DNA from: Candidatus Brocadiaceae bacterium
Lineage (GTDB): Bacteria > Planctomycetota > Brocadiia > Brocadiales > Bathyanammoxibiaceae
DNA: 18,392 nt
Direction of reading: 5' to 3'
NCBI GenBank assembly: GCA_030018855.1
Contig: JASEHG010000017.1
Location: forward strand, 1 to 18,392
Below the pieces are notes generated by a model. The model saw only the letters and a list, made by a program, of their open reading frames with translations. It was not told the origin of the DNA and made no database searches. Positions 5,877 to 12,152 of the stretch are shown in pieces. The position numbers were made by a program, and so were the translations under genes. Numbering within the stretch: position 1 is the stretch's first letter; each line of letters starts with the position of its first letter.

Positions 5877-8063
5877 ATGCATCTACTTAACCCATTATTT
5901 CTACTAGGGATACTGGGGGTCGCCCTCCCCGTCCTCATCCACCTTATGGGTAGACGCAGGGCCCCCCTGTACCACTTTGCGGCCATAGATTTTATCCTCC
6001 GTTCCCAGAAGAGGATAGAGGCCCGTCTCAAACTCCAGCACCTCCTCCTGCTCCTCCTCAGGGCGGGGGCAATCCTCCTTATAGCCCTTGCCCTGGCCAA
6101 ACCACTGCTCCAGGAAAGGGGACTAGCCCTGGCACCCATAGGCGCCTCCTCTAGCAACGTCTTTATAATTGACAACTCTTTCAGCATGAACTACCAGACT
6201 GGAGAATCCACCCTCCTGGCCCAGGCCAAGGCACGGGCCAGGGAGATCATCGCCAGTCTCTCGCCCTCTGACGAGGGATATGTCCTGGCTACCCATTCCG
6301 CCTCAGGTGGACTGTCTGTCCGCCCCAGGCGGAGCGGACTAACCTCTGATAGGGCTGGACTCCTGGAGTCGTTAGATGGCATTGTGCCCTCCTTTTACTC
6401 TACCCCGATTAACCCCTCCCTTGAGAAGGCCCTTTCACTACTTAATGGCTCAAAAAAGGAATTAAAGAGGGTCTTCCTCTTTACAGACCTGACCCAGAAT
6501 AGCTGGAGAGAACCCCAAGACCTGGCTGATTCCTTCAAGGAAGCGGCGGCGTTCCTCCATATAATTGATACTGCCCAGGGACAGCCCCTCTCCAACCTGG
6601 CCATAACAGCCCTGGAGTCTAGTTATGATTGGACCAGAAAGGACGGTAAGGTACACCTTAAGGCCACCGTCCAGAACTTCTCTGATGCACACGTGAGGGA
6701 CCTACTGGTCAGGGTTAGGTGGGGTGACAGGCCCACTACTAATGGAAAAGGCACAGCCCAGGGGTTCCTGGACCTCCCACCGCGCTCCCAGGCAGTTAAG
6801 GAATTCTTCCTGGATACCCCTGGAGAGGCCGTCCTCTGGGGTTGTGTAGAGATAGTGGAATCTGCTGACGGTGGATTGGTTGCTGACAACCAGCGTTATT
6901 TCACACTCCCCTCAGTAAAGGATATGTCGGTGCTGGTCATAGACGGTGCGCCCAGCATCTACCTTTATCAATGCGAGAGCTTTTATCTGGAGAGGGCCCT
7001 TAACCCTGCCCGGCTCCATCACTCTTACATAAAACCTACGGTCATAATACCCAAGGAGATACCATCGGTGAGGTTTAAGGACTTTGACCTGGTTATCCTG
7101 GCCAACGTGGAGGAGCTACCATCTCAGAAAGTAGCAGAATTGACCAGTTACGTGAAAGAGGGGGGGAGGGTCTTATTTAGTCTGGGCAATAATGTGCGGA
7201 CGGAGTACTACAATACCTCCCTGGGAGAATTAGTACCCAAACTACGTATGGCAGTGGAGTCCCCTAAGGAATCAGGCGGGTTAAGCCTCGGTCCCCTTGA
7301 TACCTCACACCCTGTTTTGAGGGTCTTTGCCGGGGAGAGTTCAGCCCTGATGGGGGCATCCAATTTTTACAAGGTCTTCCTCGTTGAACCGCAGGCTACG
7401 GGAAGCGTTAGCACCGTATTAAGCTATTCCAATGGCGCCCCGGCCCTGCTGGAGATGTCGTGTGGGAAGGGGCGTTCTATGCTCTTTACTTCTACTTTTG
7501 ACAGGGATTGGACTGACCTGCCGGTGAAGCCTATCTTTTTGCCTCTAATACAACAGATATGTCTGTATCTTGCCGGCAATTTAATAGAGGTAGGGCCTGG
7601 GGAGGTTATAGTGGGCCAGGAGTGGGAGATGCCCCTCTTCCAGGAGGATGCCTCTATGGAGGTGTTAGACCCAGGGGGTAATCTCTTCAGCCCCTCTATA
7701 AAGAGCCATCCCTCCAGGGCCATGGTGGTCTCACAAACTGATTATCCTGGCATCTATCGTATAAAGAGGGTAGTGTCCGCCTCAGGTGGGCCTGTTGCAG
7801 AGAGGCAGTCCCCGGTCCCCTGGACGGTCTTTGCCGTGAACGTGGACCCAAGAGAGAGCGACCTCTCCAGGATAGACCCTGCCCAGTTGAGGTCATCCCT
7901 GGGAGAAGAGAGGGTGGGTCTGGGCCCTTTTGGGGTTGCAGGGGGGACCGTAGGGGGGCATGAGGGTCTTGTCGCCGGCCTAAGGCTTTGGCCCATCCTG
8001 CTCGTTACTGCCCTGGGGCTATTGACTATGGAATCCTTCGTAGTTGGACGTAAGCCATCATGA
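5877..8063 (+). CDS. BatA-type membrane protein with VWA domain
   Basis: A 728-residue protein. The N terminus is the BatA/aerotolerance domain: LNPLFLLGILGVALPVLIHLM as TM1, RRRAPLYHFAAIDFI, then TM2 at about 55-75. A von Willebrand A domain starts at VFIIDNSFSM (MIDAS-like, 99-104). A long periplasmic region follows, with beta-rich stretches and a glutamine-amidotransferase-like part around VLVIDGAPS and DLVILANVEELPS. A final TM lies near residue 700 (LWPILLVTALGLLTMESFVV). It is probably the membrane partner of the MoxR ATPase and DUF58 protein. Two sites carry embedded palindromes (residues about 140-155 and near 634). The stop overlaps the next start as ATGA. No ribosome-binding site is visible at 5877. 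Confidence 0.9.
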   Translation: MHLLNPLFLLGILGVALPVLIHLMGRRRAPLYHFAAIDFILRSQKRIEARLKLQHLLLLLLRAGAILLIALALAKPLLQERGLALAPIGASSSNVFIIDNSFSMNYQTGESTLLAQAKARAREIIASLSPSDEGYVLATHSASGGLSVRPRRSGLTSDRAGLLESLDGIVPSFYSTPINPSLEKALSLLNGSKKELKRVFLFTDLTQNSWREPQDLADSFKEAAAFLHIIDTAQGQPLSNLAITALESSYDWTRKDGKVHLKATVQNFSDAHVRDLLVRVRWGDRPTTNGKGTAQGFLDLPPRSQAVKEFFLDTPGEAVLWGCVEIVESADGGLVADNQRYFTLPSVKDMSVLVIDGAPSIYLYQCESFYLERALNPARLHHSYIKPTVIIPKEIPSVRFKDFDLVILANVEELPSQKVAELTSYVKEGGRVLFSLGNNVRTEYYNTSLGELVPKLRMAVESPKESGGLSLGPLDTSHPVLRVFAGESSALMGASNFYKVFLVEPQATGSVSTVLSYSNGAPALLEMSCGKGRSMLFTSTFDRDWTDLPVKPIFLPLIQQICLYLAGNLIEVGPGEVIVGQEWEMPLFQEDASMEVLDPGGNLFSPSIKSHPSRAMVVSQTDYPGIYRIKRVVSASGGPVAERQSPVPWTVFAVNVDPRESDLSRIDPAQLRSSLGEERVGLGPFGVAGGTVGGHEGLVAGLRLWPILLVTALGLLTMESFVVGRKPS
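6297..6339. repeat. Two in-frame palindromes in the VWA domain of the BatA-like gene
   Basis: TCCGCCTCAGGTGGA (6297-6311), read S-A-S-G-G, and GTCCGCCCCAGGCGGA with trailing GCGGAC (6318-6339), read V-R-P-R-R-S-G. The arrangement of two adjacent palindromes matches the intergenic pair at 3560-3595. Confidence 0.6.
7775..7791. repeat. In-frame palindrome in the C-terminal part of the BatA-like gene
   Basis: GTCCGCCTCAGGTGGGC, read as (V)-S-A-S-G-G-P, the same peptide and frame as at 6297. Confidence 0.55.
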
Positions 8064-8725
8064 AGGGAAGGGTAGGATTGTATATGGACGACATATACCT
8101 TTTTTTTGTCTTGTGGTTATTGTCTTTTACCTTGCTGGTAGGGGTTTCCAATGGCAATGAGGAGGACCGCCACCGCTGGGAGGAGCGTTACGCCACGCCT
8201 GAGTATGTCTATGGAAAGGAGCCTGTAGAGTTCCTTAAGGAGAACGTGGAATTCCTTCCAAAAGGCAGGGCCATTGTCCTTGCCATGGGCGAGGGGAGAA
8301 ATGCCGTCTTTCTGGCCCAAAAGGGTTTTGAGGTGGAGGGGGTAGACATCTCTACCCATGCCCTGGAGAAGGCAAGACGCCTAGCACTGGAAAAGGGGGT
8401 GGGCATCAGGGCCTTCCAGGCCGATTTAGATAATTATCAACTCCCCAGGGAAACCTATGACGTGGTGGCCTGCTTCTACTACCTCCAGAGGGGCCTCATA
8501 CCACAGATGAAGGCGGCCCTCAAGCCAGGGGGGATGATTATTATGGAGACTTATACCAAGGATAACCTCAAACATGGTTTCAGCGGCCCTAAGAACCCTG
8601 ACTACCTCCTGGACACCAACGAACTCCTACGCCTCTTCAGTGATTTGAAGGTGGTCCTTTATAGGGAGATGGTGGTGGAGGGACGTAAGGCCGTTGCTGG
8701 CATTATAGCCCAGAAGGTGGAATGA
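8060..8725 (+). CDS. SAM-dependent methyltransferase with N-terminal membrane segment
   Basis: A 221-residue class I methyltransferase resembling the TehB/thiol-methyltransferase group. Motif I is IVLAMGEGRNAVFLA (72-86), the acidic strand-2 motif is VEGVDIS (92-98), motif IV is near YDVVACFYYLQ, and LKPGGMIIMETY is the usual post-motif. Before the catalytic domain is an apolar segment (IYLFFVLWLLSFTLLVGVSNG, about 12-32) that looks like a signal anchor, which is unusual because SAM is cytoplasmic. ATGA couples it to the BatA-like gene; a second ATG at 8084 is also possible and keeps the membrane segment. Its last 25 codons are duplicated downstream at 9201-9275, beyond an inserted gene pair. 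Substrate unknown. Confidence 0.85.
   Translation: MKGRVGLYMDDIYLFFVLWLLSFTLLVGVSNGNEEDRHRWEERYATPEYVYGKEPVEFLKENVEFLPKGRAIVLAMGEGRNAVFLAQKGFEVEGVDISTHALEKARRLALEKGVGIRAFQADLDNYQLPRETYDVVACFYYLQRGLIPQMKAALKPGGMIIMETYTKDNLKHGFSGPKNPDYLLDTNELLRLFSDLKVVLYREMVVEGRKAVAGIIAQKVE
8651..8725 (+). repeat. Left copy of 75-bp direct repeat (methyltransferase 3' end)
   Basis: Matches 9201-9275 at 69 of 75 positions. It includes the codons for VVLYREMVVEGRKAVAG and the stop region. In this copy the end reads GGAATGACG, giving the ATGA overlap with the next gene. Confidence 0.85.
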
Positions 8726-8991
8726 CGAGGACAAAAAAGATAAAATTCTCTGAGCATGCTCTTATAAAAAGAGGTATACTAAGGTCTCATGGTTTTACTG
8801 TAGAAACCAAGACACTAGAAGACACAATAAAATCCCCTGAAAGAGTTGAAACGGGGTATAAAAATCGCAAGATTGCTCAAAAGCGAATCAGTCCGACACA
8901 CGTCCTTCGTGTGGTATATGAAGAAATACGGGAGGAGATTATCATTATAACCTTTTATCCAGGAAGAAGAGAAAGATATGAGAAAGATTAG
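8722..8991 (+). CDS. DUF4258-like protein, putative toxin of a small module
   Basis: An 89-residue basic protein. The features FSEHALIKRGI near the start, YKNRKIAQKRI in the middle, and VLRVVYEEIREEIIIITFYPGRRERY at the end fit the DUF4258 pattern: an HA..R motif, a conserved basic middle, and a strand pair ending in a Vvy...iivTfyp motif. Members are often paired with DUF2283 proteins and are suspected to be RelE-like toxins. The ATG is part of an ATGA overlap with the methyltransferase stop, and the 3' end overlaps the next gene by 14 bases. The sequence is clearly more AT-rich than the operon before it, and the pair lies between two copies of the methyltransferase 3' end, which points to later acquisition. 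Toxicity is inference. Confidence 0.72.
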   Translation: MTRTKKIKFSEHALIKRGILRSHGFTVETKTLEDTIKSPERVETGYKNRKIAQKRISPTHVLRVVYEEIREEIIIITFYPGRRERYEKD

Positions 8992-9187
8992 GTACAGCAA
9001 GGACGCTGACGCTATTTTAGTGGAACTCTCTGATAAACCCATAGACTATGCCGAAGAATCTGGGCAGGTGATAATCCACTTTTCTAAGAAAGGTGAACCA
9101 GTGCTCTTGGAGATTCTTGATGCCAAGGAGTTTTTGTTGAATTCCTTATCCAGTCTTGTTAGGGAAAAAGAGGTAAGCCTTCCTTAG
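8978..9187 (+). CDS. DUF2283 protein, putative antitoxin partner
   Basis: A 69-residue protein with the DUF2283 signature: MRKIRYSKDADAILVELSD, then KPIDYAEESGQVIIHFSKKG and EPVLLEILDAKEFL. The family is a small beta-rich domain found next to DUF4258 genes. It overlaps the preceding gene by 14 bases, consistent with translational coupling, and has a purine-rich AAGAGAAAG before its ATG. The order, putative toxin first and partner second, is less common than antitoxin first but occurs in several type II modules. Function as an antitoxin is inferred from the pairing only. Confidence 0.8.
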   Translation: MRKIRYSKDADAILVELSDKPIDYAEESGQVIIHFSKKGEPVLLEILDAKEFLLNSLSSLVREKEVSLP

Positions 9188-9200
9188 CGCAGGCAAAGAT

Positions 9201-9275
9201 GTGGTCCTTTATAGAGAGATGGTGGTGGAGGGACGTAAGGCAGTTGCGAGCATTATAGCCCAGAGGGTGGAATAA
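9201..9275 (+). pseudogene. Duplicated 3' fragment of the methyltransferase gene
   Basis: 75 bases matching 8651-8725 with six differences. In the methyltransferase frame it reads VVLYREMVVEGRKAVAS and ends with a TAA stop. Three differences are synonymous, one changes TGA to TAA, and two are conservative (G to S, K to R). It has no start or catalytic part. The pattern fits a fragment that diverged while still part of a functional gene, for example a homologue's 3' end brought in with, or left behind by, the DUF4258/DUF2283 cassette. Confidence 0.8.
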
Positions 9276-9379
9276 AGCCTGAAGATGCAGGGGCCAGGAG
9301 TGGCCACCCGCCTTGGCCTGCAATGGGCGTAGGGTCAGGGTTGGGCAACAGCCTCTCCATATACTCCACACACAGACGT

Positions 9380-9424
9380 CTATTTCTTCTTTTTTGGATT
9401 ATGCCTTGCACAGGTCTTACACAT
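9380..9424 (-). CDS. Possible 14-residue micro-ORF (MCKTCARHNPKKKK)
   Basis: ATG 9424 has a near-ideal AGGAGG six bases upstream and is followed by 13 codons and TAG. The peptide has a CxxC pair and a lysine tail. No other evidence of translation is visible; it may be the remnant of a longer small zinc-ribbon gene or a leader peptide. Confidence 0.3.
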   Translation of the reverse strand: MCKTCARHNPKKKK

Positions 9425-9451
9425 CTTTGACCTCCTGTAGATAATAATAAC

Positions 9452-9501
9452 CGCAACCTTTAGGTTGCGTTGTTTCTCGCCCGCCTGAGGCGAGCGGCTA
9501 C
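9452..9501. repeat. CGCAACCT-TT-AGGTTGCG palindrome with a second palindrome before GCTAC
   Basis: An 18-bp palindrome (9452-9469), then TTGTTTCT, then CGCCCGCCTGAGGCGAGCG (9478-9496), then GCTAC. Elsewhere in the window the GCG of this type of palindrome is followed directly by GCTAC (2709-2716), so the CGCCTGAGGCG part looks like an insertion. Confidence 0.55.
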
Positions 9502-9531
9502 TTACCAGCGTAGGAAACAGTAAACTTCCAT

Positions 9532-9590
9532 CAAAACAAGGAAGATGGGCAGGCCAATTTCTGTATCTTATTGGGCCTTGCCCATCTTCC
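9532..9590 (-). terminator. Rho-independent-type terminator of the secreted protein gene
   Basis: Near-complementary arms GGAAGATGGGCAGGCCAAT (9540-9558) and its partner (9570-9590) form a long GC-rich stem, with one base bulged. On the minus strand it is followed by TTGTTTTG. It lies about 35 bases after the stop at 9624. Confidence 0.7.
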
Positions 9591-9623
9591 TGTCTTCTGG
9601 TCTAATTCCCCAGGCCTCCTGAT

Positions 9624-9986
9624 TTAGTCAAGGTACAGAGAGGCCTCGCGGTCCTTGCATGCAAAAAGGACATTAATGGGGCACCAAGTCTCGTCATGGC
9701 AGACCAAAGTCGTTAATCTAAAAGCGACCTTGCCGTCCGCATCCGTTATCGCCTCTTTAGGCTCAACTATGACGAACTCAGGGTGCTCATTCGTGACGGT
9801 GATCAAGTGCCCATACATTGGTTTCTTCTCGTTGTCAAGTATGGTGACATAGACCTCGTCTGTAATCCCTGTATCAAGGGATACGGCACCTGGGCTTACC
9901 GTCATGAAGGCGCACTCCATCGGCTCTTCATACCCAAAAGCCATGCAGGGAACCAGGAGAAAGACCGCTAGGATAGCTAGGCTCAT
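9624..9986 (-). CDS. Secreted Ig-like/beta-sandwich domain protein
   Basis: A 120-residue protein with a signal peptide at 1-18 (MSLAILAVFLLVPCMAFG). The mature part looks like one immunoglobulin-like beta sandwich of the bacterial Ig-like group: MTVSPGAVSLDTGITDEVYVTILDNEKKP, ITVTNEHPEFVIVEP and ITDADGKVAFRLTT, the last a typical Big-1-like DG-x-A-x-F strand. It has four cysteines (25, 96, 102, 110), enough for two disulfides in an exported protein. GGGAGGTG lies six bases before ATG 9986. A promoter and a long hairpin precede it, and a terminator follows, so it is a single-gene unit. Its role is unknown; adhesion or cell-envelope binding is possible. Confidence 0.78.
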   Translation of the reverse strand: MSLAILAVFLLVPCMAFGYEEPMECAFMTVSPGAVSLDTGITDEVYVTILDNEKKPMYGHLITVTNEHPEFVIVEPKEAITDADGKVAFRLTTLVCHDETWCPINVLFACKDREASLYLD

Positions 9987-9999
9987 CTTTCACCTCCCG

Positions 10000-10045
10000 G
10001 CCGGCTTTTTCTCCCCCTCGTTGACGAGGAGGGGAAAGAGCCGGC
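10000..10045 (-). promoter_or_regulatory. Long hairpin in the 5' leader of the secreted protein gene
   Basis: Two 21-base arms (10000-10020 and 10025-10045) ending in GCCGGC pair with a few mismatches around a four-base loop. The stem ends one or two bases before the GGGAGG ribosome-binding site. It could regulate translation or stabilise the mRNA; I could not match it to a known riboswitch class. Confidence 0.45.
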
Positions 10046-10072
10046 ATCCTAAATGCCCACCAAACAACCCTT

Positions 10073-10086
10073 GCTCTCTAGAGAGC
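10073..10086. repeat. Perfect 14-bp palindrome GCTCTCTAGAGAGC
   Basis: Lies just downstream of the -10 box of the promoter at 10097-10125, near the predicted transcription start, a position suitable for a repressor site. No regulator is known. Confidence 0.4.
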
Positions 10087-10096
10087 CACTAAAGAA

Positions 10097-10125
10097 AGTA
10101 TACCACATAGTGCCTAGAGGGGCAA
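10097..10125 (-). promoter_or_regulatory. Sigma-70-like promoter for the secreted protein gene
   Basis: Minus strand TTGCCC (-35, 10120-10125), an exact 17-bp spacer and TATACT (-10, 10097-10102). The predicted start near 10090 gives a leader of about 100 bases that includes the 14-bp palindrome and the long hairpin. Confidence 0.6.
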
Positions 10126-10200
10126 AATTTTCGGAGAGATTCCTGGAAATGGCCCTTCTTTTCTAAGTACTTTATATAATAAGACCTCTGAAGAACTCCA

Positions 10201-10263
10201 CCTCCGCCTCAGGTGGAGGGAGGGAAGAATAATGTGTAGGGGCACGGCGCGCCGTGCCCCTAC
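10201..10263. repeat. CCTCCGCCTCAGGTGGAGG palindrome and perfect 28-bp GTAGGGGCACGG palindrome
   Basis: The first (10201-10219) is a CCGCCTCAGG-type copy with one mismatch. The second (10236-10263) is a perfect 28-bp palindrome starting GTAGGGGCACGGCG. It lies 12 bases after the stop of the PEBP-family gene, so it can act as a terminator or 3'-end-stabilising hairpin for the minus-strand operon. Confidence 0.75.
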
Positions 10264-10275
10264 ATCAGGAGAAGG

Positions 10276-10803
10276 TTAACGCTTATAAAGCCCCACCAGT
10301 TCTGCCTGGGCGAGGATATGGCCCTTCATGGCCTTTTCTACGTCCTTTTTGGTGGCCCTGGGGGGTAGACCGAGTTTCGTGTCAAGGGCATAGAGTTTGA
10401 AGAAGTAGCGGTGAGCCGGGCCAGGGGGTGGGCATGGGCCTCCGTAACCCACCTTCCTAAAATCGTTTACGCCCTGTTTTGCCCCGTTCTCAACAACCTC
10501 TGTCTTGGCTACCCCTTCGGGAAGTTCCCTCATCTCAGGGGGGAGGTCGTATATTACCCAGTGAACCCATGTGCCTACGGGGGCATCAGGGTCGTCAGAG
10601 ATTAGGGCAAGACCCTGGGTCTTCTCTGGTACGTCCGTCCAGCTCAGTGGTGGGGAGACATCCGCCCCTTCACAGGTATACTTAGCAGGGATTTTTTCCT
10701 GGGCCTTGAAGGCCGAACTTTTTATATCCATAGCCGTAGTCTCCTCTGATCCTGTCAGTAATAAAATAGTCATAATGTAACCCACAAGTAGTTTGAGAAG
10801 CAT
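10276..10803 (-). CDS. Exported PEBP-family protein (YbhB/YbcL type)
   Basis: 175 residues with an apolar N terminus (MLLKLLVGYIMTILLLTGS) that looks like a signal or lipoprotein-like leader without a lipobox cysteine. The PEBP core is clear: DPDAP (71-75), VHWVIYDLP (80-88) and GYGGPCPPPGPAHRY (119-133), with PAKYTCEGADVSPPLSW before them. The bacterial family (YbhB/YbcL) has no settled biochemical function; phospholipid or small-anion binding is suggested from eukaryotic relatives. AAAGGGGG stands five to six bases before ATG 10803. It follows the E2 gene by 60 bases, filled by a repeat, and may be the last gene of the dehydrogenase transcript. Confidence 0.9.
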   Translation of the reverse strand: MLLKLLVGYIMTILLLTGSEETTAMDIKSSAFKAQEKIPAKYTCEGADVSPPLSWTDVPEKTQGLALISDDPDAPVGTWVHWVIYDLPPEMRELPEGVAKTEVVENGAKQGVNDFRKVGYGGPCPPPGPAHRYFFKLYALDTKLGLPPRATKKDVEKAMKGHILAQAELVGLYKR

Positions 10804-10825
10804 TTTTTCCCCCTTTCTTAAAGAT

Positions 10826-10861
10826 GTAGGGGCACGGTCCGCCTGAGGCGGATGCCACTAC
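10826..10861. repeat. Nested palindrome: GTAGGGGCACGG interrupted by TCCGCCTGAGGCGGA
   Basis: The left half of the GTAGGGGCACGG element (10826-10837) is followed by the 15-bp palindrome TCCGCCTGAGGCGGA (10838-10852) and then a slightly changed right half (TGCCACTAC). The uninterrupted form is at 10236-10263. The element fills the gap between the E2 stop and the PEBP gene. Confidence 0.75.
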
Positions 10862-10863
10862 CA

Positions 10864-12135
10864 TTAATGTTCCGTCTGTCTTCCCAGTTCTACCAGGAAT
10901 AGGTCAGGGTCTTCAAGGTGTTCCTTGACGGTGTTCATGAACCTGGCGGCGTCGGCCCCGTCCACTACCCTGTGGTCGTATGAGAGGGAAAGGGGCAGAA
11001 TCTTTCCAATGTTTATGTTGCCATTTTTTACTACAGGTCTTTCCGTAATCCTGCCCAGCCCCAGGATGGCCGCCTCCGGATAATTTATTATTGGGGTAAA
11101 GTAAGTCCCACCAATCATGCCTATATTGGTGATGGTGAACGAGCCCCCCTGGAGGTCTGCCAGGTCAATCTTCCTCTCCAGGGCCTTTCTGGCCAGGGCT
11201 TCTATCTCCCTGGCCAGCTCAAGGATGGTCTTTTGGTCGGCCCCTTTGACTACTGGCACTATGATGCCATCCGGGGTGTCCACTGCTACCCCGATATTAA
11301 AATACTTCTTGAGTACTATCTCCTCGTCTTCCAGGGTGGCGTTGAGGTAGGGATGGTCCTTTAGCCCCTCAATGACTGCCTTTATTACGAATGGTATGTA
11401 GGTCAGCTTAACGCCCCGCTTGGTTGCATATTCTTTATGCCTCTCCCGTATCTCTACCAGGTGGGTTACGTCGGCCTCATCGTGGTGGGTGACGTGGGCG
11501 GCATTATCCAGGGCAGTCCTTATCCGCTTGGCCGTTACCTTCTTCACCCCTTTAAGTGGAATCCTGGTGACGTAGCCGTACATGTCGTACTTTTTTACCT
11601 CTTTAACAACAGGGGCCTCTTTTTCCTCTGCCTTCAAGACGCCAGGTCCGCCTGGGGCGGATACCGCCTTGGCAAAGGTCCTGACGTCCGTCTCAGTAAT
11701 CCTGCCCCCCTTGCCGGTACTTTCAATCCGGGAAAGGTCTACTTTAAGTTCTCTGGCAAGTTTCCTTATGGCAGGTGTGGCTAATACCTTTTTAGGCGGT
11801 CTGGCCCCGGCCATCACCTCTTTTGACACCCCGGCAGGTATTGGCGATGGGGTAGGAGGTACGGCCTTTACTGGCATTGCCTCCACAACCTTCTCCCCTG
11901 GCTCTCCAATGGTGACCAGTGGCTGGCCTACGGGTACGGTGTCGCCTTCTTTGAAATGTATCTTCAGTATTACCCCTTCCCTGGGGGAGGGGAGGGTGAA
12001 GATGGCCTTCTCTGTCTCCACATCCACCAGGTCCTGGTCAGTCTTGACCCTGTCCCCCTCCTTGACCTTCCACCCTACAACAATACCCTCCACAATGCCT
12101 TCGCCAATGTCTGGGAATTTAAATTGGTATGCCAT
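10864..12135 (-). CDS. pdhC: Dihydrolipoamide acyltransferase (E2) of a 2-oxoacid dehydrogenase complex
   Basis: 423 residues with the classic E2 layout. There is one lipoyl domain (1-80) with the lipoyl lysine K43 in VETEKA, a Pro/Ala linker (85-112), an E3-binding domain (117-155, ATPAIRKLARELKVDLSRIESTGKGGRITETDV region), a second linker and the acyltransferase core to the end, with the catalytic DHRVVDG (387-393). E2 passes the acyl group from E1 to CoA. E1-alpha and E1-beta are encoded upstream but separated by a large restriction-modification gene; E3 is not in the window. The ATG at 12135 has no visible Shine-Dalgarno sequence. Residues 159-164 (SAPGGP), just after the E3-binding domain, come from an embedded palindrome. 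The substrate (pyruvate or branched-chain) cannot be fixed from sequence alone, so the symbol is provisional. Confidence 0.93.
   Translation of the reverse strand: MAYQFKFPDIGEGIVEGIVVGWKVKEGDRVKTDQDLVDVETEKAIFTLPSPREGVILKIHFKEGDTVPVGQPLVTIGEPGEKVVEAMPVKAVPPTPSPIPAGVSKEVMAGARPPKKVLATPAIRKLARELKVDLSRIESTGKGGRITETDVRTFAKAVSAPGGPGVLKAEEKEAPVVKEVKKYDMYGYVTRIPLKGVKKVTAKRIRTALDNAAHVTHHDEADVTHLVEIRERHKEYATKRGVKLTYIPFVIKAVIEGLKDHPYLNATLEDEEIVLKKYFNIGVAVDTPDGIIVPVVKGADQKTILELAREIEALARKALERKIDLADLQGGSFTITNIGMIGGTYFTPIINYPEAAILGLGRITERPVVKNGNINIGKILPLSLSYDHRVVDGADAARFMNTVKEHLEDPDLFLVELGRQTEH
11646..11662. repeat. In-frame palindrome in the E2 interdomain linker
   Basis: GTCCGCCTGGGGCGGAT. Read on the minus strand it gives (V)-S-A-P-G-G-P, the same frame as the copies in the BatA-like gene. 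It falls in the flexible segment between the E3-binding and catalytic domains. Confidence 0.65.
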
Positions 12136-12152
12136 GGGTTTATGCCATTTGC

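Larger units (their letters stand above)
9276..9623. other. Convergent intergenic region with hairpins
   Basis: About 350 bp between the duplicated methyltransferase fragment (plus) and a secreted protein gene (minus). It holds a GGCCA-GGAG-TGGCC hairpin (9292-9305), a possible very short minus-strand ORF, a palindromic repeat cluster and a strong terminator-like hairpin, each listed separately. Longer minus-strand frames over 9159-9456 show no protein-like character. Confidence 0.5.

Noticed and set aside
8722..9187. Insertion sequence carrying the DUF4258/DUF2283 pair
   Set aside because: No transposase, no terminal inverted repeats at the boundaries; the flanking repeat is coding sequence of the methyltransferase gene.
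9380..9456. Stop-codon read-through of the 14-residue ORF
   Set aside because: The frame after TAG stops again after 14 codons and has no conserved features; no sign of a recoding system.
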